This document shows positions 1-9,660 of a DNA stretch of 64,000 nt, in pieces. The notes below the pieces were generated by a model, which had not been told where the DNA came from, did no database searches, and saw only the letters and a list, made by a program, of their open reading frames with translations. Origin of the DNA: Dryocosmus kuriphilus (lineage: Eukaryota; Arthropoda; Insecta; Hymenoptera; Cynipidae); NCBI GenBank assembly GCA_038277395.1, contig CM076192.1, forward strand, positions 49,461,119 to 49,525,118, in the 5' to 3' direction. Every line of letters starts with the position of its first letter. Positions within the stretch are counted from its first letter, which is position 1. Made by a program: the position numbers and the translations under genes.

Positions 1-372
1 TTAGCCATTTTCAAAACCTTTTATCATTGCTAGAATTTTAAGGCATCGTTCGCCAGAGTTGTTGTCGAATTTAGTGATATTATTCGGCATCAGGAAGGAG
101 CCGAGTGAGTTTGAAGAAGATTGAAACAATTCTTCGATAACTTAGCGTGTAAAAAACTGTTGGTGAAAATCGACCGAAATTAGCCATTTGCAAAACCTTT
201 TATCATTGCTAGAATTTTAAGGCATCGTTCGCGAGAGTTGTTGTCGAATTTAGTGATATTATTCAACATAAGGAAGGAGCCCAAGTCACTTTGAATAAGG
301 TTGAAACAATTGCTCGATAACTTAGTGTGTAGAAACTGTTGTTAAAAATTTGAGAAAAATAGGCTATTTTCA
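1..372. repeat. Tandem repeat, about 180 bp unit, two copies
   Basis: The block starting TTAGCCATTTTCAAAACC at position 1 recurs with few changes from about 180, and a third degenerate start is visible at 361. Shared words in the two copies include ATCATTGCTAGAATTTTAAGGC and GTTGTCGAATTTAGTGATATTATTC (split here by small differences). No coding frame is kept between copies. The array is cut by the window edge, so the real copy number may be larger. It could be part of a satellite or of a larger transposon. Confidence 0.8.
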
Positions 373-1640
373 AATCGATGTGGTTAGGCTTTTACTTCTC
401 TAAAAGTATTTGTGGAGGTGGCTTATTGAATGTATGCTGATACTTTTTATTGTAAAATGCATCAATTCTCAAATATTCGTGTTTAAGAAATTTAAATTAT
501 TTATTATACTTTTATATTATTTTTTAAAGGTTTAATAATGAGTATTTTGTTATTTTTCTTTTCTGAAACACTATTTCCACTGCCAAATAAGCTGCGATAT
601 TGCGATTAACAATTTTTGAATACTTAATGTCCTTCAACAACTGTAACTTGAAATTTAACGAAAATTTATATTGAATGCATTGATTGTATGAAATAACTAA
701 GTAAATAATTATTAAAAATAGCATATTCATTTACTTACCGAGGAGTGCAAAATTTATTCTTGTGTTGGCTAACTGTCTGGAAGAAATTCTTCGGGGACGT
801 ATTGGCTCCAATTTTTTTCTGACTAATCATGAGATTTTTTATTTAATTGTAATTTTGGTTTCTTGAAAACTTGTTGTTAAGCGGTGACACTTGTTATCTT
901 TACTCTAGTGTAAGAAAATTTTAATTCTCACCTCTACTTACACTAGAAATTTCACTTGCACGTAACTTAATGATGATTTAGTTATTTTATTTGCATTTTC
1001 TATTTACAATTGGGCTTGTCAACTTATTTTGATTTGTGATTTTCAATATTTCTGTTAAATATGGATATGTTATGTTTATCTGTGTTTATTTGAATCTGAC
1101 AGTTCCACCATTTTGGAAATTTGAAATTTTTGGACCTTTTTAGCGGTAAATTTAAAATTAATGAAAATAACACCCTGTTCAATTTCTTTTTCCAGTACAC
1201 CTGTGTAAAAGGGGTTGCATTTTCTACTATGGTTTTATACACTATACTGCCTATGACTGGTTGACTCGAGTCCTTACTGTATAGGAAGTATCAGTATAAA
1301 ATTAATTTAAATTAAATTATATCAAACACCAGATTACATTTTAAACATGATCCAGAATGGAAGGAAGGAAAGAAGGAAAGCTGCTTCCAGCGCGAGTTTT
1401 CACCCCCTAATTTTTCAGATAATTTTTATTTTTTCCAACATTTCATTTTTCTGGTAAGTCACCAAATGAATATATTTTGTAAACTTATGCAATGAGTTCT
1501 TTAACCAATGATAATAGTATAAACATTTTTTAAAATAATTTTACAATTATTTTGTTTAAATATAGGGCATTTTTGCTCAAGTACACCCACTCTGAAAATC
1601 GGACTTTCTTTGATAGGACTGAAACTGGTGCAAAGTGTAT
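373..1640. other. AT-rich DNA without a recognisable gene
   Basis: Open frames here are short, rich in Ile, Phe, Lys and Asn, and look random. A GGAAGGAAAGAAGGAAAG purine run lies near 1358-1380. I see no protein family, RNA gene or clear repeat boundary. Confidence 0.5.
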
Positions 1641-2350
1641 TCCTATTATTGGATGTTAGTTTATGGATAATAAATTTTGTTTTTAGGACAAATATTTGAA
1701 AAAGAGGAGGGTGTGAAATTTTTTAGATATTTTGGGGTTAGGTAGTCTTTGATTCCCATTTTTAGAAACAAAAAAATTTTTAATTTTTTAAAAACTTCCG
1801 ACCCTTTTTTCAGTTTTTATGTCTCAAAATAAAGCTTAGGATTGTCACTTTCGATGCCGTGAAGGAAAAAATGGCGTTTTTTTTTTCTTTTCGAAAAATT
1901 AAATTTCATCTGTCCTTTCGCAGGGAAATATTTGACCTTAAAAAAAAGGTAAAGTACATTTTTTTTAGAAAATAAATACTTTGGCCTAATTTTTCAACTT
2001 CCGGAACAAGCGATTTAACTGCAACAGGATGTACGAAGTATCATTTCTCAAAAACAAAACGAAAACGCCATTTTGTCCTGCTCAGTATCAAAAGTGAGAA
2101 TCCAAAGTTTTTATTTTAAGACCAAAAAAAAAAAGGAGAAAAGGGTCAAACTTAAAAAGAATCAAAATATCTTTTTGATTTTGAAAAATGAGGATAAAAT
2201 TTCAAATTGAAAAAAAGGTTATCACCATTCGATAGACCGTACCAAAATATATTTCTTTTATCCCATACGAAAGCAGTTTAATACATTCAAAAGAGAGCCT
2301 ACCCCCAAAATATCAGAAAATTTCACCTCCTTCCCTTCTTTAAATAGTTA
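1640..2350. repeat. Imperfect long palindrome (foldback or MITE-like)
   Basis: The left half (for example GGAGGGTGTGAAATTTTTTAG near 1706 and AAAATGGCGTTTT near 1868) returns as reverse complement in the right half (AAAATTTCACCTCCTTCCC near 2315 and AAACGCCATTTTGTCC near 2061). The centre is close to 1980-2010. Arms are about 300-350 bp with many mismatches and small indels. No coding sequence is present. It is most simply an old foldback or MITE-type element, though its exact ends and duplications are not clear. Confidence 0.6.
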
Positions 2351-3000
2351 TTCAAATGACAGAATTTTATTCTCTATAAAATACGGTTCACACGGTGGGT
2401 CTGAAACAACTTTAAATACAAGGTTCTTACGTATGGGATTTTCCGACTGAATATTATGAGATCTGTGTTTCGATAAGGGGGTATATGATAATCACATTTG
2501 AAAAAATTATTTCCGAGAAAAAGTTAGTCAATAAGTGAGTTTAATATCAATAATAATATAATAATAATAACTTTAATATGTATAAGATCAGCGTAAACTC
2601 AAAACTGAAGATCATTAAATTCACAAATTGCTGTGTAGTAGGCGACGTGACATTTCTGGGTTTTTTAAAAATGTACTTTATATTTTCCCACTGCTCTCTC
2701 TTACAAGATTCTTTTGGAAAAACTTAATGTTTTGCGCTCTCAGTGATTGTAAAATAGAAAATTTATTTTTTATTTTTTTGGAATGATTACACAGTTTTCA
2801 ATTATGAAAACATTTCCATTGTTAATTGTAACTGAGTTTCAAAGATAACTAAAAGCAAACTTTAGAAAATAATATTTCAGGCTCAAATTGTATATTTAAC
2901 AATAGCTTTTTTTATTATTTGAAACATCCTCTACAAATTTTTTTTTTTTGTACGTTTATATTGAAAAAGTTTTATTTAAAAATTATTCGACTTCCGGTTC
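2351..3000. other. AT-rich spacer
   Basis: An ATAATAATAATAATAA microsatellite lies near 2550-2572, and homopolymer T runs lie near 2770 and 2940. No gene or convincing repeat structure was seen. Confidence 0.45.
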
Positions 3001-4420
3001 GGGTATATAGTGAGAAGGAGGCGGGTATGGTGAAGGGGAGCAGTTTAGGCGGTTAGCAGGTGTAAAAAGGTGAAAAGAAGTGGAGGAGGGTGATAAAAAG
3101 CTGGAGTGAAACTAGAAGTACAAGTGGAAGTGAAGGCGGGTGTAGAAAGGAAAAAAAACAGTGGTTGAAAAGTGAATAGTGAGGAAGGGACACGAGGCAA
3201 AAGTGAGGTTAGGTGACGAACCGGAAGGACGGGAGAACGAGAGGGCGCCTCAGAGTAGCTCAGTTTGAGTAACGTAGTAGTGTCGCTGGGCAGAGTGAGA
3301 AAGAGAGGAGAATTAAACAGGGAAATGAGCGAGAAAGGAGATAAGCAAGGAAAGAAGGAGCGGGCGTGCTTGGAATCCTTGAAGAAGCAACAGGAGCAGC
3401 TCTGGGGAGCACTAAAGACGGAGTGGGAGGAAGGGAGAGAGCGAGAAAGAGTGGTGCGAGAAAAGGGGAGGAAGGAAACGGAGTAAAGATGGGAGAAATT
3501 GCAGAGATGCCTGGAACAAGTAAACGAGAAAATGGAGTCTCTGATGTCGGATAAAGGAGAGAGAAGGATGAAAGATGCTTGCTGCCAGACTGGTGAACAA
3601 GAGATTACATGAAGAGACCAGCCGCGGAAATTGACAGCAGATGAATGGGAGAAGGAGAGAGAAGAAAGAGCGAGAAGAAGAAGGAATTTGAAAGTGTTAG
3701 GGTTGAAAAAGGAGGAAAACGAGGTTATGAATGTAGTGGGAGTCTTGGCCGCGCATACAAAAATTGTAGCGAAGGTGGAAGAATCGAAAAAAGTAGACGG
3801 GGGGATGACGATCAAACTGAGAACTTGGGAGAACAAACGCGAGCTGTTAAATAACAGAGGGAAATTAAGAGGATCGGGAATTTGGCTGGAAGAGGATATG
3901 ACAGAGAGGGAAGAAGAAGTGCAGGAGTGGTTAAGAAGAGAAAGAAGGAGACTGAAAGAAGCGGGATTGAGAGTATATTTGAGATATATGAAGGCCGAAA
4001 TTGAAGAACCTATATGGAGCTGGAACTAGAAGGAAGGAGCGATGGTGGCAACAGTGGCTGATTAGAAAACGAGGAGATAAGTGCGGGAGAGGGAGCGAGT
4101 GGTTGGAGGGAAGAGATAGAGAGAAAATAGTGAATATTGTCGGTGTGGGAAAAAGATGTGCGGGGCCTCCAAGTGAGAAATAAGGACGAGATTAGAGACG
4201 GTAAGGAGAAAAGTCAAAGGGTTTTGTTCTGGGGATACAATGAGAGAGAGGTATGTAAAGATGTGGTTATTCTGGTGCGTGATAAAGGGAGAAGGTGTGT
4301 CTAGAGACAGTAAATGAATCAGGGGTTATGTTTGAAAAAGAAATTAGATGTATAAACATATGTAATGGTTTGGTAAAGACTCTCAAACCCGTAAAAGGGA
4401 GAGAGTATAAGTAAACAAAT
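3000..4420 (+). mobile_element. Decayed or internally deleted L1-type LINE copy
   Basis: This GC- and purine-richer block sits sharply in AT-rich DNA. It holds the broken ORF1 (3265-4029). Only about 400 bp follow ORF1, and no endonuclease or reverse transcriptase frame is visible, so most of ORF2 is missing. The ORF1 and the block edges are seen in the sequence. The statement that ORF2 was deleted is inference. No poly(A) tail or target duplication could be fixed. Confidence 0.5.
3265..4029 (+). pseudogene. ORF1 (RRM/coiled-coil) of an L1-type LINE, broken
   Basis: One reading frame runs from 3265 to 4029 and is interrupted by stops at 3484 (TAA) and about 3610 (TGA). The N-terminal part is a Glu/Lys/Arg-rich coiled coil. 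After LTADEWEKEREERARRRRN comes a segment that matches L1-type ORF1 proteins in style: NLKVLGL, then IKLRTWENKRELL, then LRGSGIWLEEDMTEREEEVQ. Such ORF1 proteins are RNA-binding chaperones that package LINE RNA. This reading rests on recall of the family pattern in insect LINEs. The long minus-strand frame over the same bases (3045-3836) is a low-complexity shadow caused by the purine-rich strand. Confidence 0.6.
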
Positions 4421-4676
4421 GAAGTTATTTAAAAATTATTCAATTATTATTTTTAATACAATATTTTTCCTAAAATAATTTTTTTTTTATTTAAAAAGTA
4501 CAAACGAGATTTGTAAGGAATCTTTCAAGGAATAAAATGAGCCCTACAACATTAGGATTAAATAAGAATTGTAACTTTTATCTAAAGAGGAAGAAAAAAT
4601 ATAAGTCTCTAAATAACTATGTAACTAAGTTCATTTTTAAACAGAATGTCGAAAACTATTGTATTTCACCTCATTA
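4421..4676. other. AT-rich spacer between two LINE relics
   Basis: Poly-T and poly-A runs and short frames only. It contains no sign of the missing C-terminal half of the mariner found at 8040-8918, so that mariner was not simply split by the LINE between them. Confidence 0.4.
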
Positions 4677-4869
4677 ATAGGTCGAGGAGGGGGAATCTTC
4701 AAAAGACACCCAGTGAAGGGTAGTGTCGGATTTGCGAGATGCGCCTACTGACTAAAACCCCTCCCCGAATGGTTACCAACCTTGAGGTTATGAACCAAAG
4801 ATGAGACGGGCAGAGGATGGTGGTCCAAGACAGTTGAACTGCAGGGACACTCGCGCTAGAAGCGAAACA

Positions 4870-5412
4870 CGGAGAGAGAAGAAAGGATTAAGAGTTTGAC
4901 GAAACAAGAAGGCACGGCCTTCTAAAACGGTCAGAAGATTTACTTACGTAATTTGCAAGTGAGTTGATGCTAGGGTTTGGGTGATTTTGCACGGAAAGTT
5001 GAAGGTTTGAAGCGTATGTTTGGGCAGCTTCGGTAATGGAAGGTAGCTTGAGTTTGGCAAGGATCTGTTTGTTGCGTATGTACCAGGGTATGTTCAATTA
5101 TGAGCGAAGAAGGCGCATGTAAGTCCCCTGGAGCTTTAATAGGCGGTTTGGGGATGCAGAGCCCCATATTGGAATCGCGTAGGTGCAAATGCTTCTAATT
5201 ATAACATTGAAGGCTCGAGCTTTGGTGGCCCGAGATACAGTGTAATTATTAAAGAACGGTTTAAGCGCCGTAAAAGCTCCAAGGGCTTTATTGCGTGTAG
5301 CGATTATTTGTTTGGACCAGGTGAGTCTCTTGTCAAAAATGACGCCGAGATATTTTGCGGAATTTAGTTTTGTTAATCTCAAACCTCCATCTGGAGTACC
5401 AGTCGAGAGCAA
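4870..5412 (-). pseudogene. RT thumb and C-terminus of LINE copy 1, out of frame
   Basis: The frame reads SAKYLGVIFDKRLTWSKQI, TALKPFFNN and YAIPIWGSASPNRLLKLQ, the region after the RT palm in Jockey-type elements. It then shifts again near 5098 to SLNIPWYIRNKQILAKLKLP-type sequence. Relative to copy 2 (18279-19925) about 80 bases are missing between GCGGAA (5358) and TTTAGTTTTG, which shifts the frame. The first residues of the listed frame are therefore a mistranslation of the RT segment encoded as LDWYSRWR in copy 2. Confidence 0.8.
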
Positions 5413-5427
5413 CTGAGGTGAATCTAT

Positions 5428-7491
5428 TTAAATGAGAGGAACATTGATTAATAACCCTGGCAGATTGAAGAAAGCCAACATCGTCGGCATATTGCACTGT
5501 GAGGATTTTATCATTGACAGGAATGTCATAACAGTAAACGTTGAAAAGAGAGGGGGAAGCTTGTAACCCTCACGGACACCAGAAGTGATAAGTCGGGGTT
5601 GAGATAAGGAATTTCCGACACGAGCTCTAATACTCCTGTTTGAGAGGTATGATTTAATTAGGCCGATAAGGTAATGAGGAAATTTTAAATGAATAAGTTT
5701 GAAGATGAGACCGTCGTGCCAAACTCTATCAAAGGCTTGCTTACGGTCCAGAAGAAGCATGGACGTGTATTTACCTTTATTGAGATTGTCGGCAATGTAT
5801 TCAGAAACTCGAAGAAGTTGGTGGACTGTTCCATGACGTTTGCGGAAACCGTGCTGGAAGTCAGGTAATATGTTGTTTCGTGAAACAAAATCGTCGAAAT
5901 GAGTGAGAATGATACTTTCAGCTACTTTGCTGAGAGTGCAAAGTAGGCTGATGGGGCGGAAGCTTGAAGCTGAGCTGAGAGGTTTACCAGGTTTGGGAAG
6001 AAAGATTACTGTGGCCTTCTTCCAGGTAGAAGGAAAGTGATTAAACTTCATTATTGCGTTAATAATGGTGCAAGTAGCTGCAATATGTTTTCGGGGAAGA
6101 ATTTTAAGGACTCCGTTACTAATTGCGTCGTTTCCGGGGGCTTTTCTGTTTCGAAGGGAGCGAATTGTGTCGCGGATTTCTTTAGGAGAGGTAGGAATGA
6201 AATTTTTGTCCGTCACAGTGAAGTCTTGTGCAGTCTTTAAAATGTCATCGTGAAAAGAAGTGAATTTGTCAATGCTGGGAAAAGGGGAACACTGAGTTTT
6301 AAGAGAGTTTGCAAAGATTTCGGCTTTTTCTTCATCAAGAGAGAAGGATTGGCCGTCTTTGACAAGAGATGGGAGGTGAGATTTTCTATTACGAGGAGAT
6401 CTAATCACCTTCCAGCACCTTTTAGGGTTTAGTTCGGCTTCCGCAATGTAAGCTTCAAAGGATGAATTGTCAGTGGTCTGAAGAGCGAGTTTAAGCTCTT
6501 TTGGATAACGGTTCAAGCGACGGCGGTGTCTGGGAATTCGGGTAGATTGCCAGTGCTTTCTGTTCTGATTTTGCCTATGGACGAGTTGACGGATAACAGG
6601 AGATAGTTTAAGATTGGAAGAAGAGACAATGTTGGTTGAGGTGGCTAGTTTTATAGAAGTTTGGATATCTTTCGTCAGTGCTTCGACTGCTGTGTTAATT
6701 TCGGAAGATGATCGGATCTGAAGGCATTTAAAAGGAGAAGATTCAAGGAGATATTTAAGGTACAGATAGTCGATTTTAGACTCAGAAGGCGGGGAGAATT
6801 CCGGGTTACCAGTAAGCTCCATGAGAACAGGATTATGGTTGGAACTCAGAACAGACAGTGACCAGGCATCTTTATTAATTGAGATATTTTTAGTTAGGAA
6901 GAAATCAAGAATGTCGGGTTGATATTTTGAAGAATTAGGGAAGTGAGTAGGAACCGGGGGTGCTTCAATGATAAGGTTATGTCGAATGAGAGTTTTTAAG
7001 AGAACTTTACCTTTCGGGTTGTGTTTTATGCAATCGCAGGCTTCGTTTTTAGCGTTTAAATCACCAGCAGCTATCGATGGGGTAGTGGAGTTGAAAGGAT
7101 TCGGTATTTTAGAGATATTATTAATATGAGGGGGAGAGTAAAGAGATAAAATGCGAATTGGACCAGAGTCAAGGAGGATTTCGACCCCTGTTACTTCGCA
7201 AGGAGAAGAATCGGTGTTGACGGGTTTATGCTGGAGGGAGTTACGAATAAGGAGTGCCACACCACCGCCTTTTGAAGAAATACGATCTTTTCTGTAAACA
7301 GAGACATTTGGAAAGTAGAGTCTATTTTCAGGTTTTAGATGGGTCTCAGTTATACATGCAACGTCAATAGATCTCTCCTCAAGAAACAGAGTTAGTTCAA
7401 GTCTCTTTGAGGCAGAAATGCTATTAGCGTTCCAGGTAAGAATAGTGAGATTTTTCTTATGCAAGTGAAGAGTTAGGGAGTTGGAAGGCAT
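5428..7491 (-). pseudogene. ORF2 of LINE copy 1: endonuclease and reverse transcriptase
   Basis: The first usable Met is at 7491. The apurinic-type endonuclease shows LTILTWNANSIS, then CITETHLKPENR, then AAGDLNAKNEACD and SSNHNPVLMEL. The reverse transcriptase shows FRPISLLCTLSKVAE, FRKRHGTVHQLL, LLDRKQAFDRVWHDGL and SLSQPRLITSGV. The next block should read PQGS but reads REGYK, and the frame then leaves the RT before the YADD box. The endonuclease nicks DNA and the RT copies element RNA onto the nick. The rest of the RT continues in another frame at 5412-4870. Confidence 0.85.
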
Positions 7492-8040
7492 TTGCGAAGA
7501 CGGAGAGGAATTCACGAAAAAGCTGCTGGAGTTGAGGATTGTGTAAAGGATCCGGGATGTGTGGCGTGTGTGATTGAGTTTTTGTGTGAGGTTGTGAGCT
7601 GTGAGAAACTGTTTGGGCGTATGAAGGCTGAGGTTTAGAAGGCTTTGGTACATTTCGTGGCCTGGGTGGATTAGAAGGATTAACTGCCGGTTGTGAAAGT
7701 GGATTGGAGAGGTTGGAGGACCCTGAGATAGCTTGTGTTTGTGGAATTTTGTGTTGTCGTTTCGATTTTTCTTCAGCTTTCTGGGGAACCTTTGGACAGC
7801 CACGGAAAGTGGCACGATGTGCTCCTTTACAGTTAAAACAGGAGGGGGAAGAGTTCTTTTGATCTTTAAGAGTGCAGGAGGCGGTGGCATGATAGCGAGC
7901 ACAGAACGAGCAAGACCAGGGAGAGTGGCAATAGTTTGCCGTGTGAAGAATTTGAGACATCGAAGACACTGGGGAACCAATGGCGATTTACGCTTGGTTT
8001 CAACTCTAATGCTGAGACCAGCTAAAGTTTTAAGGTCCAC
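7457..8040 (-). pseudogene. Gag-like ORF1 of LINE copy 1, zinc-knuckle protein
   Basis: The N-terminal part lies in the frame of ORF2 (SIRVETKRKSPLVPQCLRC) and then shifts into the 7969-7457 frame, which has cysteine motifs CSFCARYHATASC and CFNCKGAHRATFRGC. This is the usual gag pattern of Jockey and I-type LINEs, where CCHC knuckles bind the element RNA. The C-terminal part is Pro/Ser/Gln-rich. The 5' end is missing because the element starts abruptly at the mariner junction. The frame change near 7965 breaks the protein. ORF1 overlaps the start of ORF2 by about 35 bases, a common arrangement in this clade. Confidence 0.7.
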
Positions 8041-8752
8041 GCAAACGGCACATAACTTCAAGGTAATACTCTTTATTAACTGTACGACCTTGTGGTAAGA
8101 ACTCCTGATGCACTACGCCATGATAATCGAAGAAAACGGTAAGAAAAACCTTGACATTTGATCGAACTTAGCGTGCTTTTTTTGGTCTTGGTGATCCAGA
8201 ATGCTTCCACTGGGACGATTGAGCCTTAGTTTCGACGTCATAACTATATACCCATGTTTCATCACCTGCTATGATCCTTTTGAGGAAGTCTGGGTCGCCG
8301 TTGACGTCATTCAACAGCTCCTGAGCGATGCTCACGCGACGGTTCTTTTGGTCAAAATTTAGCAATTTCGGAACAAACTTCGCTGACACACGTCTCATGC
8401 TGAAAATAATTGCTTGGCATGAGCCAAACGAGATGCCGACATCATCAGCAACTTCTCTAATGGTAATTCGTCGATTCGCCAACACTATTTTCTTCACTTC
8501 TTCAACGTTTTCATCAGTTGTTAACGTGCTGGGACGCCCAGGGCGAGCTTCGTCATTAACATCTTCTCGGCCTTCCCGAAAGAGCTTGTACCACTTGTAA
8601 ACATTTTTTTTACTCACAGTACACTCACCGTATGCCACTGTCAACATTTCAAGTATTTTGGAGCACTTAATTCCATTTTTTATACAAAATTGGATGCAAA
8701 TTCTTTGATCCATTTTTTTCGACAGCAGAAAATCGCCGATCACGCAAAACAC
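8040..8752 (-). pseudogene. Mariner transposase, truncated with a nonsense codon
   Basis: The frame opens near 8706 with MDQRICIQFCIKNG, a mariner N-terminal helix-turn-helix. It continues through the second HTH (RRITIREVADDVGISFGSC) and the first catalytic Asp in IAGDETWVYSYD. A TAA at about 8168 replaces a sense codon, because the same frame goes on after it with VRSNVKVFLTVFFDYHGVV, where the Asp of FFDYHG is seen, and then FLPQGRTVNKEYYLEVM to about 8042. The catalytic third acid, which should lie beyond, is missing. Mariner transposases cut and paste the element at TA sites. This copy cannot make a full enzyme. Confidence 0.9.
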
Positions 8753-8918
8753 TTCTAACCTTTATGCCTCTCACAAACAAACTAAAAATGCTATATAGCT
8801 GGAACTGTGCACATATGTTTGGGACGAGTGTACCAATATAAGAAAAAAAGAAAACGAATATCGACCGTGCGCATCCCCCGAAACTCAAAAAGTCACCTTA
8901 CTTTTTGATCACACCTCG
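8040..8918 (-). mobile_element. Mariner transposon, 3' half missing
   Basis: A terminal repeat starting CGAGGTGTGATCAAAAAG (read on the minus strand from 8918) is followed by transposase. A TA dinucleotide at 8919-8920 is the expected target duplication. The other terminal repeat and about the last third of the transposase are absent, since the sequence changes to Jockey-like LINE at about 8040. The flank on the right, TGTAATGAAATAAATATTG, is the start of the module that also occurs inverted at 38770, so the mariner appears to have landed at a TA inside or at the edge of that repeat. Confidence 0.85.
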
Positions 8919-8920
8919 TA

Positions 8921-9660
8921 TGTAATGAAATAAATATTGAAATGGCTTTTTATATTTGCCTGTGGTTTTTTTTTTATTGCTTATTAGGGATCATTTTTAA
9001 TTTATCGCAAAAACCTCTTGTTTTTCAGATTCCAGGGAGCCTCGAAACATCGAGATTTTATGAAACCTGCGAAAGTCGCAGTTTTCACTTAAATTTCATT
9101 TTTGCATACTCAATGTGTTAATAGAAAACCAGCTGGCAACTGCTTTGCAAGCATAGAGGTAGACTTCATGAAATGAGCCACGAATGGAAAAATAGAGCGG
9201 TAACTCGTATGCACATGGAGAATAGATACAGGAGATCAAACACAAGCCTGTTATCCATTCCACTGAACCACACCTAGGGATGAACATGTACAATCAAATA
9301 CACATATGCATTGCCTTTCTCTCTGTCAAACGAGATAAACAGAGAAGCGATAAATGTTACAAGTCACAAGGCATACATTTGATTGTTCATTATAAACTTT
9401 GATAATACTTAACTTTTTAACTAATTTTACTTTGTATAGTGAATTTCATATTGCAAGCCTTAGATCTATTAAATGTTATAATAACCAGAGTGAGTTCAGG
9501 TAAATGAAATGAAGATGTAGATGTATATTTTGAAAATTATATTTCATAAAAAAAAGTACTAATAATGTTGAAAATATAACTTCATGGTTCAGCATTAATT
9601 TATCGCATCACCTCAGTTTTATGAGTTGGAAAGGGTGAAATAAATTTCAGGGAAGAATAA
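8921..9660. repeat. Flank module of a repeated block (copy A)
   Basis: The sequence from TGTAATGAAATAAATATTG to AGGGAAGAATAA is present as reverse complement at about 38080-38770, and a diverged relative lies at 44290-44880. It is non-coding. It contains a GTGGTTCAGTGG word (read on the minus strand, near 9265) that resembles a tRNA-type box A. Since it accompanies the foldback element in both copies, it is either part of a larger transposon or was duplicated with it. Confidence 0.7.

Larger units (their letters stand above)
4677..8040 (-). mobile_element. Jockey-like non-LTR retrotransposon, copy 1
   Basis: The element runs right to left: gag-like ORF1 with zinc knuckles (about 8040-7457), ORF2 with endonuclease and reverse transcriptase (about 7491-4870), and a 3' UTR of about 200 bp ending at 4677. 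The last ~3.4 kb partner at 18060-19817 is the same family and serves as a reference. Compared with that copy, this one has an ~80 bp deletion near 5368, a damaged polymerase region near 5560 and no poly(A) tail, so it is older or more damaged. Its 5' end abuts a truncated mariner at about 8040. Confidence 0.85.

Noticed and set aside
3045..3836. 263 aa minus-strand frame rich in Ser, Phe and Pro
   Set aside because: It is antisense to a purine-rich LINE ORF1. Composition is low-complexity and no domain is visible.
7733..8098. 121 aa plus-strand frame
   Set aside because: Antisense shadow of the LINE gag and the mariner junction.
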